Assembly: GCF_000749845.1 (NCBI RefSeq)
Contig: NZ_JQHM01000011.1
Location: 23,870-87,869, forward strand
DNA from: Pectobacterium betavasculorum
Lineage (GTDB): Bacteria > Pseudomonadota > Gammaproteobacteria > Enterobacterales > Enterobacteriaceae
Reading direction: 5' to 3'
DNA length: 64,000 bases
Translations under genes and position numbers: made by a program
Notes under the pieces: model-generated
Seen by the model: only the letters and a program-made list of their open reading frames with translations
Told to the model about the DNA's origin: nothing
The model's database searches: none
Shown here: piece by piece, positions 38,390 through 48,888 of the stretch
Layout of the letters: each line of letters starts with the position of its first letter
Numbering within the stretch: position 1 is the stretch's first letter

Positions 38390-40032
38390 AGCGCTGGTTC
38401 CGTTCGGGAAGACCGTGGGTGTGGCTAACGGCATCGTCTATTTCTATTAGCCTGCTGGCGATGCTGGCAATTATCGTGCTGCTGGCCGGGCAGGGTATGC
38501 GCTATCTGTGGCCGCAGCCCGTCTGGCTGTTGACGTTACAGCCTGAACAGAGTGTGCAACGTGCGGTGATTGGCGAAATTTATGCAGAGCAGACGCTTTC
38601 GCCTCAGCAGTTGGAACAGGCCGGTTTAACCTCGCCGTCTAGAGAGGCTGAAACACGCTATTTGATCAAAATTGGCCAACGTGAAATCTATGGGCAGAGC
38701 TTTCGCTCGTTGCTGTCGCGCGATATTGCTCGCTTTGATCAACCTGCCGACATTCTGGTGTTGAAACGGACGAACAATGGCACGGCCTATGGCTATCTGG
38801 CTGGCATGCTGGAAGGGGAGCAGCCGCTGGTGGCGACGGATCTCCCCTCGACCTTAAAGCACCGCATCGAGCTGGTGCAGGGATTGCTGGCGAAAACGCA
38901 GGCTATCCGCATGGGAGAGATGGCGAAGATCAACCAGCAGTTTGAGGCGTTGCGGTTGGAAGAGAAAAAGCGGCAACAGACCAAAACGCTGGATAATCAG
39001 TCGATTGCCCGACTTCAGGCTGAACGTACTGAGCTGCAACGCCGTTTCGATGAGCTGTTGCGCCAGTTAACTGCACTCAATCTGGACATTAATCGCGATA
39101 CCGTACAGTTACGGGACGCGAACGGCACTGTCCACCTCATTCCGCTCAGGGACATAGAACAGGCCTGGTATCCGAATGCGATGAACCTGTGGGAAAAAGT
39201 CAGCCACTGGGGGGAGCAGGCTAAATACCTGCTGGTGCACTATTCTCCGGATAGCAACAGTGCAGGCCATCTTTTCCCCGCCATTTTCGGCACGGTACTG
39301 ATGGTGGTGCTGATGTCCATCGTGGTGATGCCACTGGGGGTAATCGCTGCGGTTTATCTGCATGAATATGCGGGGAAAAACAGTTTAACGCGCTGGGTGC
39401 GAATTGCCGTGGTCAATCTGGCTGGGGTGCCGTCGATTGTTTACGGCGTGTTTGGATTAGGCTTTTTTGTTTATCTCATCGGTGGCACGCTGGATCAACT
39501 GTTCTATTCTGAAGCGTTGCCGAACCCGACGTTTGGCACGCCGGGGCTGCTGTGGGCGTCACTGACGCTGGCATTACTAACGCTACCGGTGGTGATTGTG
39601 GCGACGGAGGAAGGATTATCACGCATCCCGATGTCTGTTCGTCACGGTTCACTGGCGCTGGGAGCCACCAAAGCTGAAACGCTGTGGCACGTTGTGCTAC
39701 CGATGGCAATTCCCGCGATGATGACGGGCCTGATCCTTGCCGTCGCGCGTGCCGCAGGGGAAACGGCACCGCTGATGTTGGTCGGTGTAGTGAAGTCGGT
39801 GCCGGTATTACCGGTTGATGACATTTTCCCTTATCTGCATCTTGAGAGAAAATTTATGCATCTGGGGTTCCAAATCTACGATCTGGCATTCCAAAGCCCG
39901 GATGTGGAGGCCACAAGGCCGCTGGTGTATATCACTGCGCTGCTGCTGGTGTTGATTGTGGTCGGGTTGAATCTTGCGGCGATTGGGATTCGCCATGTTC
40001 TGCGTGAGAAATATCGTTCGTTATCACTCTGA
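38386..40032 (+). CDS. pstA: PstA-like phosphate ABC permease with coiled-coil insert
   Basis: 548 residues, against about 290 for an ordinary PstA. After the first helix comes a large extracytoplasmic insert containing a strongly charged coiled coil at about residues 180-235 (EEKKRQQTKTLDNQ, then QAERTELQRRFDELLRQL). The conserved permease core follows, with GSLALGATKAETLWHVVLPMA as coupling loop and VARAAGETAPLMLVG as PstA signature. Its ATG overlaps the stop of the partner permease, so the two inserts may interact outside the membrane. It precedes the ATPase gene by 15 bp. Confidence 0.85.
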   Translation: MKRWFRSGRPWVWLTASSISISLLAMLAIIVLLAGQGMRYLWPQPVWLLTLQPEQSVQRAVIGEIYAEQTLSPQQLEQAGLTSPSREAETRYLIKIGQREIYGQSFRSLLSRDIARFDQPADILVLKRTNNGTAYGYLAGMLEGEQPLVATDLPSTLKHRIELVQGLLAKTQAIRMGEMAKINQQFEALRLEEKKRQQTKTLDNQSIARLQAERTELQRRFDELLRQLTALNLDINRDTVQLRDANGTVHLIPLRDIEQAWYPNAMNLWEKVSHWGEQAKYLLVHYSPDSNSAGHLFPAIFGTVLMVVLMSIVVMPLGVIAAVYLHEYAGKNSLTRWVRIAVVNLAGVPSIVYGVFGLGFFVYLIGGTLDQLFYSEALPNPTFGTPGLLWASLTLALLTLPVVIVATEEGLSRIPMSVRHGSLALGATKAETLWHVVLPMAIPAMMTGLILAVARAAGETAPLMLVGVVKSVPVLPVDDIFPYLHLERKFMHLGFQIYDLAFQSPDVEATRPLVYITALLLVLIVVGLNLAAIGIRHVLREKYRSLSL

Positions 40033-40047
40033 AAGTAGGATGAAGTT

Positions 40048-40863
40048 ATGGGATTTATGACACAAAAGGAGATGGCACCGCTGCCTGATGTTCATCAACT
40101 GAGTGATGAGCAGACGACGTTAACCGTGGAGCATCTGAATCTGTACTATGGTAATAAACAGGCATTGAACGATATTTCGATTCGTATTCCGAAGAATCAG
40201 ATCACGGCGCTGATCGGCCCGTCGGGCTGTGGTAAATCCACCCTGTTACGCTGCTTTAACCGCATGAACGATCTGGTGGATGACTGTCGTACCGAAGGCG
40301 ATATCAGATTGAACGGTATGCCTATTAACGATCCGCAGTTGGATGTTGCCGTGTTACGCCGTCGGGTTGGTATGGTTTTTCAACGCCCGAATCCGTTTCC
40401 CAAATCGATCTATGAAAATGTGATTTATGGCATGAGATTGCAGGGGCTGCGCGATCGTCGCTTACTGGATGATGCTGTTGAGCGTGCGCTGCGAGCGGCG
40501 GCGCTGTGGCATGAGGTAAAGGATCGGCTGAGCGACAATGCGCTCACGCTATCTAGTGGACAGCAGCAGCGTTTGGTGATCGCTCGGGCGATCGCCATTG
40601 AACCAGAAGTGCTGTTGTTAGATGAGCCGACCTCCGCGCTCGATCCCATTTCGACGCTGGTTGTTGAGGAACTGATGGGAACGCTAAAGCAGCACTTCAC
40701 GCTGGTGTTGGTGACGCACAATATGCAACAGGCTGCCCGCGTGTCTGATTACACCGCGTTTATCAATCAGGGAAAATTAATTGAGTACAACCGTACGGAC
40801 GATCTGTTCACCTCTCCGACGCAGCGTCGTACAGAGGACTACATTACCGGACGGTTTGGATGA
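40048..40863 (+). CDS. pstB: Phosphate ABC importer ATPase
   Basis: 271-residue PstB. Walker [20 protein letters not shown] is the PstB-specific form, with the Q-loop [15 protein letters not shown], signature [15 protein letters not shown] and Walker [14 protein letters not shown]. The end of the chain ([14 protein letters not shown]) is also characteristic. An AGGA motif precedes the start. It closes the three-gene operon; phosphate as substrate is inferred from the family. Confidence 0.93.
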   Translation: MGFMTQKEMAPLPDVHQLSDEQTTLTVEHLNLYYGNKQALNDISIRIPKNQITALIGPSGCGKSTLLRCFNRMNDLVDDCRTEGDIRLNGMPINDPQLDVAVLRRRVGMVFQRPNPFPKSIYENVIYGMRLQGLRDRRLLDDAVERALRAAALWHEVKDRLSDNALTLSSGQQQRLVIARAIAIEPEVLLLDEPTSALDPISTLVVEELMGTLKQHFTLVLVTHNMQQAARVSDYTAFINQGKLIEYNRTDDLFTSPTQRRTEDYITGRFG

Positions 40864-40992
40864 GTTTTAATCAATCTATCGTATTAAATGACCTAAAGAA
40901 ATTATGGCTACCGTTCATCAATTATCCGTGCCATTTGAAAAATTGATGATAAAATGCGCGCAAGTTTTTGACTTTGGCAAGTGGCGGTTAAG

Positions 40993-41430
40993 ATGAAATT
41001 CAGTACCATGAACGAAGGTGAAATTATTACCGAGCTGTGCCGGAGAATAAAAGACTCCAGAATCCAACAGCGTTTATCGCAGGTCGATCTTGCCGAACGG
41101 GCGGGGTTGGGGATTGCGACGATCAAGCGTGCTGAAATGGGCGAATCCATTACGCTTAGCAGCCTGCTCTCTATTCTGCGTGGGTTGAACCGTCTGCATC
41201 AGATTGACGGCGTGCTCTTCGATGCCGAAGTTGAATCCTTCCATGCGCAGATCAGCGGTGAGAAAAAACAGACGCCGCTGCGTATCAGAAAGAAAGCCGC
41301 AACGTTTCCAGCTAAAGTGCTCACCAAGCATGAAAACATCAAGAAGCCGGCTAACAGTACCGTCGATTGGTACATTGCAGCGGCTGAAAACAATATTGTC
41401 TGGTCGCTACCTGAAAGCGATAAAAAATAA
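40993..41430 (+). CDS. XRE-family transcriptional regulator
   Basis: 145-residue protein with an N-terminal helix-turn-helix of the Cro/C1 type (RLSQVDLAERAGLGIATIKRAE, about residues 24-45) and an uncharacterised basic C-terminal half ending in VDWYIAAAENNIVWSLPE. ATG at 40993 is taken; a GTG at 40981 is possible, and neither has a strong ribosome site. It starts 129 bp after pstB on the same strand, with no toxin-like partner next to it. Its target genes are unknown. Confidence 0.8.
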   Translation: MKFSTMNEGEIITELCRRIKDSRIQQRLSQVDLAERAGLGIATIKRAEMGESITLSSLLSILRGLNRLHQIDGVLFDAEVESFHAQISGEKKQTPLRIRKKAATFPAKVLTKHENIKKPANSTVDWYIAAAENNIVWSLPESDKK

Positions 41431-41524
41431 AGGGTTAATGCTACATCACTCGCATTAACCCTCGATTGTCGCGTTAATCTGCCAGGCATTTAACGCGACA
41501 GAATCAGTTTTTCATCTGCCATTA

Positions 41525-41660
41525 ATCCCCTAAATAATTCAAGTTGCGTGACAAAACGTTAGCGTTTTGAACAACGCTATGCGTTGACCCTTCAGGGCAA
41601 GGCCCAGAGATGAGCCGAGTATTGCCAACGCACAAGCAGCTTGAAGTATGACGGGGATAT
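41525..41660. repeat. Dispersed TIR element, copy 3 (136 bp, reversed)
   Basis: Starts ATCCCCTAAATAATTCAAGT and ends GAAGTATGACGGGGATAT, i.e. inverted relative to copies 1, 2 and 4. It abuts the sdaA stop codon and contains an internal palindrome (AAAACGTTAGCGTTTT). Confidence 0.75.
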
Positions 41661-43027
41661 TATTCGCACAGAACCACTTTGATAGCCAGTCCCCCGCGAG
41701 ACGTTTCTCGGTACTTGGCGTTCATGTCTTTGCCTGTTTCATACATGGTTTCAATGACCTTATCCAGCGATACGCGTGGTTCGCTGGTACGGCGCATCGC
41801 CATTCTTGCGGCATTGATCGCCTTCACGGAGGCGATGGCGTTACGTTCAATGCACGGAACCTGTACCTGACCCGCTACCGGATCGCACGTCAGCCCCAGA
41901 TTATGCTCCATACCAATTTCTGCGGCGATGCATACCTGTTCCGGGTTGGCACCGAGTAGCTCAGCCAGTCCGGCTGCGGCCATCGAACAGGCAACGCCGA
42001 CTTCTCCCTGACAGCCAACTTCAGCCCCGGAAATAGATGCGTTCATTTTGTAGAGCATACCGATAGCACCGGATGCCAGGAAGTAGCGCAGGTAAGATTC
42101 CGGGGTTACCGGCTGAACATAGCGATCGTAATAGGCCAACACCGCAGGAATAATGCCGCAGGCACCGTTAGTGGGTGCAGTGACAACGCGTCCGCCAGCC
42201 GCATTTTCTTCGGATACGGCCATGGCGAACATGTTAACCCAGTCCATCGCATCCATCGGATCGTTAGAGAAACGATCGTTGATGAACAATAGGCGATGCA
42301 GTGCCGATGCCCGGCGGGGAACGCGTAATGGGCCGGGCAATACCCCCTCGGTATTCATACCGCGATGCATGCAGTCCTGCATGGTTTTCCACACGTCGGC
42401 AAAATAGTGCTCAAGCGCTTCCCGTCCGTGCAGCGCAATTTCGTTTTTCAGGACGATGGCGGATAAAGACAGGCAGTGATCGTGGCAATGTTGCAGCAGC
42501 TTCTGGGCAGAAAAGAACGGATAGGGCGCGCTTTCCTCTGTCATAGTGGTTTTTCCGAAGCTTTCCTGATCGACGACGAATCCGCCCCCGATGGAGTAAT
42601 ACGTTTTGCTATAGACCAGATCTTGTTCGTTGTAGGCGCGAATGGTCATGCCGTTTTCATGCAGCGGCAGGTTTTCCGGTTGGAAACGCAGAGAAGATTC
42701 CAGCGGGAAACTGACCTCATACTGACCGTTGAGTATTGGTAGCCGTTGGGTATCTTTCACCTGTTGAATAAAGGCTGGAATGGTATCAATGTTCACGCTA
42801 TCTGGCAGGTTACCCGCAAGGCCCAAAATAATAGCGATATCGGTATGATGCCCTTTTCCCGTCAGGGAGAGTGAACCGTAAATATCAACGACAAGGCGTG
42901 TCACTGATGAGATAAGAGCGTGATTAACCAGATCGTCGGTGAACATTTTACCCGCTTTCATCGGGCCGACGGTATGAGAACTGGATGGGCCGATACCGAT
43001 TTTGAAGATATCAAATACGCTGACCAT
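41660..43027 (-). CDS. sdaA: L-serine dehydratase (iron-sulfur type)
   Basis: 455-residue L-serine deaminase making pyruvate and ammonia. N-terminal beta domain with SVFDIFKIGIGPSSSHTVGP, then the alpha domain carrying cluster cysteines in EVGCQGEVGVACSMAAAG and GLTCDPVAGQVQVPCIERNA. The ATG at 43027, with AAGGA upstream, is used rather than the frame's opening at 43072, which lies inside repeat copy 4. It is in the same direction as the serine transporter gene upstream (174 bp), and the two form a serine-use unit. Confidence 0.96.
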   Translation of the reverse strand: MVSVFDIFKIGIGPSSSHTVGPMKAGKMFTDDLVNHALISSVTRLVVDIYGSLSLTGKGHHTDIAIILGLAGNLPDSVNIDTIPAFIQQVKDTQRLPILNGQYEVSFPLESSLRFQPENLPLHENGMTIRAYNEQDLVYSKTYYSIGGGFVVDQESFGKTTMTEESAPYPFFSAQKLLQHCHDHCLSLSAIVLKNEIALHGREALEHYFADVWKTMQDCMHRGMNTEGVLPGPLRVPRRASALHRLLFINDRFSNDPMDAMDWVNMFAMAVSEENAAGGRVVTAPTNGACGIIPAVLAYYDRYVQPVTPESYLRYFLASGAIGMLYKMNASISGAEVGCQGEVGVACSMAAAGLAELLGANPEQVCIAAEIGMEHNLGLTCDPVAGQVQVPCIERNAIASVKAINAARMAMRRTSEPRVSLDKVIETMYETGKDMNAKYRETSRGGLAIKVVLCE

Positions 43028-43054
43028 AGCGATTTCCTTGAAAAAAAACGCCGG

Positions 43055-43161
43055 ATACCCGTCATACTTCAAGCCACATGTGTGTTGGCAATACTCGGCT
43101 CATCTCTGAGCCTCGCCCTGAAGGGGCGCCGCCTGCCTGCAACTCGAATGATCTAGGGTAT
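43055..43161. repeat. Dispersed TIR element, copy 4 (107 bp)
   Basis: The shortest copy: begins ATACCCGTCATACTTCAAGC and ends ACTCGAATGATCTAGGGTAT. It lies between sdaC and sdaA, 27 bp upstream of the sdaA start, so it is part of the sdaA leader. Confidence 0.8.
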
Positions 43162-43201
43162 CGCTAGAGAACAACATCCCGGCGTTAAATTAGGGGGGGG
43201 G

Positions 43202-44491
43202 TTACAGCAGATCGCGCAGGCTGTAAACAATAGCGGAAATAGCGATCAGTCCCATAAGGGTGACAAAGACGTTGCTAATGTGGCCGCTGTATTTTTTCAT
43301 CGCTGGGACTTTCTGGATGGCGTACATCGGCATCAGGAACAGCAGGCACGCGATAATCGGGCCGCCTAACGTTTCAATCATACCCAGAATGCTAGGGTTC
43401 AGCGTCGCGACAATCCAGGTGGTGATCAGCATGAACAGCGTAGTGATGCGGTTCAGTTTAGTGTTGGAGATCGTTTTGCCTCTGCTGCGCAGAGATTTAA
43501 CAATCATGCCGTTAAAACCTTCACCCGCACCCAGATAGTGACCCAGGAAGGATTTAGAGATCGCGATGGTAGCAATAACCGGAGCCAGATAGCCGATTAC
43601 CGGGTTGTTAAAGTGGTTCGCCAGATAAGACAGAATGGAAATGTTCTGTGATTTTGCTTCCATCAGCTCAACCGGAGAAAGGCTCAGTACGCAACTGAAG
43701 ACGAAGAACATGACGGTCATTACCATCATGATATGGCTATAAGACAGAATGCGTGAGCATTTTTCCTCTGCATCATCACCGTATTCTTTGCGTTTGGCTA
43801 CGGCGAAAGAAGAGATGATCGGCGAGTGGCTGAAGGAGAAAACCATCACCGGAATAGCCAGCCATAATGTCGCCAACAGACCGTTGCCCGTTACGCTGGA
43901 ACTCAGAGAAATGTTTTCAAAAACAGAGGTGTTCCAGTTTGGGATTAAATAAAGTGCCAGCAACATCAATACGGCAACAAAAGGATAAACCAGAACACTC
44001 ATTGCTTTAACAATCATCGCTTCACCGAAACGAACAATAAACATCAACCCGAGGATCAATATTAATGACAGCACGGCACGCGGTGGAGAAGGTAAATGCA
44101 ATTGGTGAGTAATAAAGCTATCTACGGTATTGGTGATAGCGACGCTATAAACTAATAGGATCGGATAAATAGCGAAAAAATAAAGCAAAGTGATTAATTT
44201 ACCTGCACCAACGCCGAAATGTTCTTCAACGACTTCGGTAATATCTTCCCCACCTTTTTTGCCGGATAATACAAAGCGACATAATGCACGGTGAGAATAA
44301 TACGTCATTGGGAAAGCAATCAGAGCCATGATAATTAACGGAATTAAGCCACCAATACCGGCGTTGATAGGTAAGAATAACACGCCAGCGCCGATGGCCG
44401 TGCCATAAAGGCCCAGCATCCAGACGGTATCGCTTTTACGCCATCCTGAAGCCTGTTCTACCACGTGGCTGCTATCTTGAATTGTGCTCAT
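43202..44491 (-). CDS. sdaC: Serine/proton symporter, HAAAP family
   Basis: 429-residue inner-membrane transporter with eleven predicted helices. The opening WMLGLYGTAIGAGVLFLPINAG is the hallmark of the SdaC/TdcC family, and VFSFSHSPIISSFAVAKR is also characteristic. It lies upstream of sdaA on the same strand and supplies serine for deamination. The stop codon is followed at once by a run of nine C on the coding strand. A ribosome site (GGAGAG) precedes the start. Confidence 0.94.
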   Translation of the reverse strand: MSTIQDSSHVVEQASGWRKSDTVWMLGLYGTAIGAGVLFLPINAGIGGLIPLIIMALIAFPMTYYSHRALCRFVLSGKKGGEDITEVVEEHFGVGAGKLITLLYFFAIYPILLVYSVAITNTVDSFITHQLHLPSPPRAVLSLILILGLMFIVRFGEAMIVKAMSVLVYPFVAVLMLLALYLIPNWNTSVFENISLSSSVTGNGLLATLWLAIPVMVFSFSHSPIISSFAVAKRKEYGDDAEEKCSRILSYSHIMMVMTVMFFVFSCVLSLSPVELMEAKSQNISILSYLANHFNNPVIGYLAPVIATIAISKSFLGHYLGAGEGFNGMIVKSLRSRGKTISNTKLNRITTLFMLITTWIVATLNPSILGMIETLGGPIIACLLFLMPMYAIQKVPAMKKYSGHISNVFVTLMGLIAISAIVYSLRDLL

Positions 44492-45012
44492 TTACTGGTC
44501 TCTCCTCGGTGAACACATGAATACCCATCATGCTGGGGCATTAAAATTACAGTATCGGCAACTTGCCGTTACAGAGTTTAAAAAACGAAAAAGACACACT
44601 GCTAATTATGTCAACAGGTCAATACTGTTTTGTGGCGGCATTCTATATCGTGGTGGTCAGCGAATAATATTGAGGCGATCACAGAAATGAATTGACGGGA
44701 AATATTTTAATAAATTTCTGCGCAAATTAAAATATCAATATTGATACTTTATTTTAAATATTTTTAATGGCTCGTTATTGATACTTTATTTGATTTGCGA
44801 ATGATAAAAAGGGACAGTAAATAAAATAAAAGGCAGCCGAAATAATAAACGCAATTTTACTGATGTCACGCGTAATGATAGTTTTTTCTGTTAGGGGACG
44901 TATCGATGATGTTGTTTATATCGCTGCATCCCATCGCCTTGTGATCCGATACATTGTGATTTGATGAGGATTACCCGGCAGCTCGCCGCCTGCCGGATAA
45001 TCCCCCGATCTG
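44492..45012. promoter_or_regulatory. sdaC upstream region and purEK 3' end
   Basis: This 521-bp gap holds no recognisable gene. The AT-rich part from 44492 to about 44900 is the sdaC promoter and leader region. Near the purK end, an inverted repeat CCGGCAG...CTGCCGG (about 44975-44997) may end or stabilise the purEK message; no T-run follows. Confidence 0.4.
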
Positions 45013-46083
45013 TCAGGCGGTGAGCTTTTCCTCTGCCCACGCCAGACCGCTGTGGTATTCCTCTGGTAATAGAGGCACCAGCGATTGCAACGTGTGTTGC
45101 AACTGTGCGATGTCCAACGACGGCAGATTGAGGTGCCCAACTTTACGGCCAGGACGAACGTCTTTCTCATACCAGTGCAGATGTACCAGCGGCAGTGACA
45201 GCCAGTCGATATTCACATCAGTGCCGATCAGGTTGACCATTACCGACGGTGTTTCGACGACGGGCAGCGGCAGCGGCAGGTCCAGAATGGCGCGCAGATG
45301 GAGTTCAAACTGGCTGATTGATGCGCCATTTTGCGTCCAGTGCCCACTATTATGTACGCGTGGAGCCAGCTCATTAATAAGCAGGTGGTCACCGACAATA
45401 AAGCATTCCATTGCCATCACGCCAACATAGCCTAGCGCATTCATAATTGCGGACAGCATCTGCTCAGCTTGCTGTTGCAATTGCGGATCAGGCTGAGGGA
45501 AAGCCACGCTGGTACGCAGAATACCATCCTGATGCAGGTTATGAGTGAGCGGGTAGAACACGCATTTACCGTGTGTATTGCGGGCGCCAACCAGCGAGAC
45601 TTCGCCAGAAAAGTTAATCCCTTGCTCAACAATGCATTCACCGTAGCAGTCAGCGGGCAACGCCTGTTGTTCGCCGTCGCGCAAGCGCCACTGACCACGA
45701 CCGTCATAACCGCCGACGCGACGTTTAACGATCGCTAATTCACCCAATGAGGCGAAGACGTGTGGCCATTCATCGGCGCTAGCCAGCAGTTGCCACGGGG
45801 CGGTTGCCAGATTCAGCGAGTCCAGTAGCTGTTTTTGCGTCAGGCGATCGGCCAGACGTGGGAAAATGTCGCGGTTCGCAAATGCCGTGTGTTCAGCCAG
45901 CTCGCGAGTGAGTGCGGTTTCCGGCCAGCGTTCGATCTCGGCGGTAATGACACTATTATGAAACGGAACCGACTCAGGCTCTGCATCCAGCCCCACGGGA
46001 TAAACTGCAATCCCTAGCGGTTCGCCCGCCTGGCGGAGCATTCTACCCAACTGACCATTGCCTAATACGCAGACCGGTTTCAT
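45013..46083 (-). CDS. purK: N5-carboxyaminoimidazole ribonucleotide synthase
   Basis: 356-residue ATP-grasp enzyme of purine synthesis, which carboxylates AIR to N5-CAIR using ATP and bicarbonate. Typical stretches: [19 protein letters not shown] at the N-terminus, [14 protein letters not shown] in the ATP-grasp and [14 protein letters not shown]. The start overlaps the end of purE by 4 bp (ATGA), indicating the standard purE-purK operon. Confidence 0.97.
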   Translation of the reverse strand: MKPVCVLGNGQLGRMLRQAGEPLGIAVYPVGLDAEPESVPFHNSVITAEIERWPETALTRELAEHTAFANRDIFPRLADRLTQKQLLDSLNLATAPWQLLASADEWPHVFASLGELAIVKRRVGGYDGRGQWRLRDGEQQALPADCYGECIVEQGINFSGEVSLVGARNTHGKCVFYPLTHNLHQDGILRTSVAFPQPDPQLQQQAEQMLSAIMNALGYVGVMAMECFIVGDHLLINELAPRVHNSGHWTQNGASISQFELHLRAILDLPLPLPVVETPSVMVNLIGTDVNIDWLSLPLVHLHWYEKDVRPGRKVGHLNLPSLDIAQLQHTLQSLVPLLPEEYHSGLAWAEEKLTA

Positions 46084-46589
46084 ACCTCCTCCCGCGGATC
46101 GGGGTGAGACAGCACATCATCAGTTTGCGCCTGACGCCAGTTGGCCAGTCGAGCGGCGATGTTATTATCATGCAGGGCAAGAATTTGTGCGGCCAGCAAA
46201 GCCGCATTCGCTGCGCCCGCTTTGCCGATTGCCAATGTACCTACCGGGATACCGCGAGGCATTTGAACGATAGAATACAAGCTATCTACACCGCTCAGCG
46301 TCGAGCTTTGTACCGGAACACCGAGCACCGGAACCAGCGTCTTCGCTGCCAGCATACCCGGCAGATGAGCTGCGCCGCCTGCGCCAGCGATAATCACATC
46401 AAAACCGCTCTGTGCCGCCTGCTCAGCGAAGCTGAACAGCTTATCTGGCGTCCGGTGTGCGGAAACGACTTCGGTATAAAAAGGAATGTTCAGCGTGGTG
46501 AGGATTTCCGCAGCAAACTGCATAGTGGCCCAGTCACTCTTTGAACCCATGACGATGGCAATTTTTGCCGGGGCAACGTTGGATGACAT
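46080..46589 (-). CDS. purE: N5-CAIR mutase
   Basis: 169-residue class I PurE, converting N5-CAIR to 4-carboxy-AIR. The active-site loops are clear: [25 protein letters not shown] and [14 protein letters not shown]. First gene of purEK. A PurR-type site was not identified by eye in the 177 bp between it and lpxH. Confidence 0.97.
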   Translation of the reverse strand: MSSNVAPAKIAIVMGSKSDWATMQFAAEILTTLNIPFYTEVVSAHRTPDKLFSFAEQAAQSGFDVIIAGAGGAAHLPGMLAAKTLVPVLGVPVQSSTLSGVDSLYSIVQMPRGIPVGTLAIGKAGAANAALLAAQILALHDNNIAARLANWRQAQTDDVLSHPDPREEV

Positions 46590-46766
46590 GCCTGTAACGC
46601 TCCTATGATTGTACGTGTTCGTGACGATTTCGCACCGGCCAGACGAGAGGGTCTGCCGTTGAGGGCGTAGAGCATATCACGCCATTATGGCGAGGAAAAC
46701 GGTTGCGTATGCGGAAATACTGGGGGAATTAAGTGGGAGCTTGTTAAGGCAATGGCAGAAAATGCA

Positions 46767-47489
46767 TTAAAAGGGGAAGGAAATCAGTTCGATGTTTTGT
46801 GACGTGACCTTAATCATCGACCCTTCTTCGTGCCAGGCTCCGAGAACGGCACGGCGGCCATGAGATTCGCCGAGATCAACCTTATGGATGGCTGGGCGGT
46901 GTGTGTGACCGTGGATCATGGTCTTCACCTGATAGTGCCGTAAGTGCTCAATCACCTGCTCAGGATTTACATCCATAATCTGCTGCGATTTTTGCTTATT
47001 TGCCCTCTGGCTGCTGGCACGCATCTTCGCGGCAATCTTCAGACGCAGTGATAAAGGTAATAGCAGAAAGAGTCGCTGAGTTAATGGGTTGTGCACGCGG
47101 CGGCGAAATTTTTGATAGGCCAGATCGTCAGTACACAGGGTATCACCGTGCAGAATGAGGATTTTCTGACCGTAAAGGTCAACGACTTTTTCCGTCGGTA
47201 GCAGCGTCATACCGCTTTGTCTGGCGAAACGCTTGCCGATCAGGAAATCACGGTTTCCGTGCACGAAATAACAGGGAATACCGCGCTGATGTAATGCATA
47301 CAGTTCAGCGGCAATGGCCGCATGCAGTGGCTGAGGATCGTCGTCACCAATCCAGGCGTCGAAGAGATCACCCAGAATGTAAAGCGCATCGGCATGAATC
47401 GCCTCATGGCGTAAAAAACGCAGAAAACCGGCAGTAATTGCCGGTTCATGAAGACTTAAATGCAGATCGGCAATGAACAGCGTTGCCAT
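46767..47489 (-). CDS. lpxH: UDP-2,3-diacylglucosamine pyrophosphatase
   Basis: 240-residue calcineurin-like metallophosphoesterase of lipid A synthesis. Metal ligands: [10 protein letters not shown] (DxH), [22 protein letters not shown] and the late IHGHTHRPA. It lies 10 bp after ppiB on the same strand, the usual enterobacterial ppiB-lpxH-purEK order. Confidence 0.96.
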   Translation of the reverse strand: MATLFIADLHLSLHEPAITAGFLRFLRHEAIHADALYILGDLFDAWIGDDDPQPLHAAIAAELYALHQRGIPCYFVHGNRDFLIGKRFARQSGMTLLPTEKVVDLYGQKILILHGDTLCTDDLAYQKFRRRVHNPLTQRLFLLLPLSLRLKIAAKMRASSQRANKQKSQQIMDVNPEQVIEHLRHYQVKTMIHGHTHRPAIHKVDLGESHGRRAVLGAWHEEGSMIKVTSQNIELISFPF

Positions 47490-47499
47490 GCAGGTAGGA

Positions 47500-47994
47500 T
47501 TATTCGCTGACTGTTACGTGGGTGATCACCACGTCTTCTTTCGGTACGTCCTGGTGCATGCCGCTGCGGCCAGTAGCCACGCCTTTGATTTTATCAACGA
47601 CGTCCATGCCTTCGGTCACTTCAGCGAATACGCAGTAGCCCCAACCGTCGGCACGTTCTGAACGGAAATTCAGGAAATCGTTATCAACGAGGTTGATAAA
47701 GAACTGGGCAGTAGCAGAATGAGGATCGTTGGTACGAGCCATCGCCAGGGTGCCACGGGTGTTTTTCAGACCGTTGTTGGCTTCATTTTTGATTGTCGCA
47801 TTGGTTTCTTTTTGATCCATGCCTGGCGCGAAACCGCCGCCCTGAATCATAAAGCCATTAATCACGCGGTGAAAAATCGTGTTGTCATAAAAACCGCTGC
47901 GGCAGTAGTTCAGGAAGTTTTCTACAGTAACCGGCGCCTTGTCTGCAAACGTGTTAATAACGATATCGCCGTGGTTGGTATGAAGCGTAATCAT
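47500..47994 (-). CDS. ppiB: Cytoplasmic peptidyl-prolyl isomerase B (cyclophilin)
   Basis: 164-residue cyclophilin without a signal peptide. Cyclophilin motifs: [15 protein letters not shown], containing the catalytic Arg, and [13 protein letters not shown]. First gene of the ppiB-lpxH-purE-purK run. Its length and N-terminus ([13 protein letters not shown]) match E. coli PpiB. Confidence 0.97.
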   Translation of the reverse strand: MITLHTNHGDIVINTFADKAPVTVENFLNYCRSGFYDNTIFHRVINGFMIQGGGFAPGMDQKETNATIKNEANNGLKNTRGTLAMARTNDPHSATAQFFINLVDNDFLNFRSERADGWGYCVFAEVTEGMDVVDKIKGVATGRSGMHQDVPKEDVVITHVTVSE

Positions 47995-48413
47995 AATAAT
48001 GAACCCTAGATAGCCTTAGTGATGAGAGTGCAGTTCACAAAATGCGGTGAACAACAAGAGCGCTGTTATAGCATAACTGGTCGACTGAGTCAGTATTTCG
48101 GTCGTGCCGCGCATTTGTTGGCTACTGGTGTGATGGAAACGTCGCATAAAATGCTTACTACTCTGATTTAGTCATCGCTGGGAAGCGTGTGTTGCGGTCA
48201 AGTGTGTATTTATCAGGCCTTGATCACGCAATGTGGACTTTTGAAAACAAATAAATTGATGAATTATTGTAGTTATAGTTAATTAATTTGAATGATGTTT
48301 TTATTGCCCCAGATCAAGGTTTTGCGTAATCAGCGTGTTCTTTTTTTGCAGCTCAGATTAATCTGAGAGTCATTCTTATTACCCATAAATACCTCTAAAT
48401 GGATAGGTGGAAC
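47995..48413. promoter_or_regulatory. ppiB / doxX divergent intergenic region
   Basis: About 420 bp with no gene recognised. It should carry the promoters of ppiB and of the DoxX gene. The half near doxX (48230-48400) is AT-rich. No operator could be named with confidence. Confidence 0.4.
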
Positions 48414-48836
48414 ATGCTGGATAGTATTAATCGTCTATTAGATAAACCGGATCTTGGCAAGCTGCTTCTGCGTGTGTCTTTCAGTGTTTTGATGTTGTTC
48501 CATGGGTGGCACAAAGTACACGGCGGAATCGGCGGTATAGAGGGCATGCTGTCTTCCGCCGGGCTTCCCGCTTTTTTGGGGTACGGCGTCTATGTGGGGG
48601 AAGTGATCACGCCGATTCTGATGATTCTGGGGATCTTAACGCGTCCTTCCGCGCTGATTTTTTCTTTTACGATGGTTGCCGCTTCACTGTTGGCGCATCC
48701 GGCTAACTTCTTTATTTTCACGAAAACCGGTGCCTGGGGTGTTGAAGGCACGGCGGTGTACTTCTTTGCCGGAATCGCGATTGCCCTGCTTGGTAGCGGA
48801 AAATACTCTGTGATGTCGAATCCACGCTGGCGCTGA
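48414..48836 (+). CDS. DoxX-family inner-membrane protein
   Basis: 140-residue DoxX-family protein with four predicted helices. Family features: LLLRVSFSVLMLFHGWHKV at the N-terminus and GYGVYVGEVITPILMILG in the second helix region. DoxX-type proteins are membrane components linked to redox or thiol stress in some bacteria; the function here is unknown. ATG at 48414 follows AGGTGG directly, so it is preferred to the ATG at 48399. Single gene ending at a strong terminator. Confidence 0.85.
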   Translation: MLDSINRLLDKPDLGKLLLRVSFSVLMLFHGWHKVHGGIGGIEGMLSSAGLPAFLGYGVYVGEVITPILMILGILTRPSALIFSFTMVAASLLAHPANFFIFTKTGAWGVEGTAVYFFAGIAIALLGSGKYSVMSNPRWR

Positions 48837-48888
48837 TGGTTTTTGCCAGCAGATTATTTTTTCGTCAGTAACACTGATTGTGTGAAAC

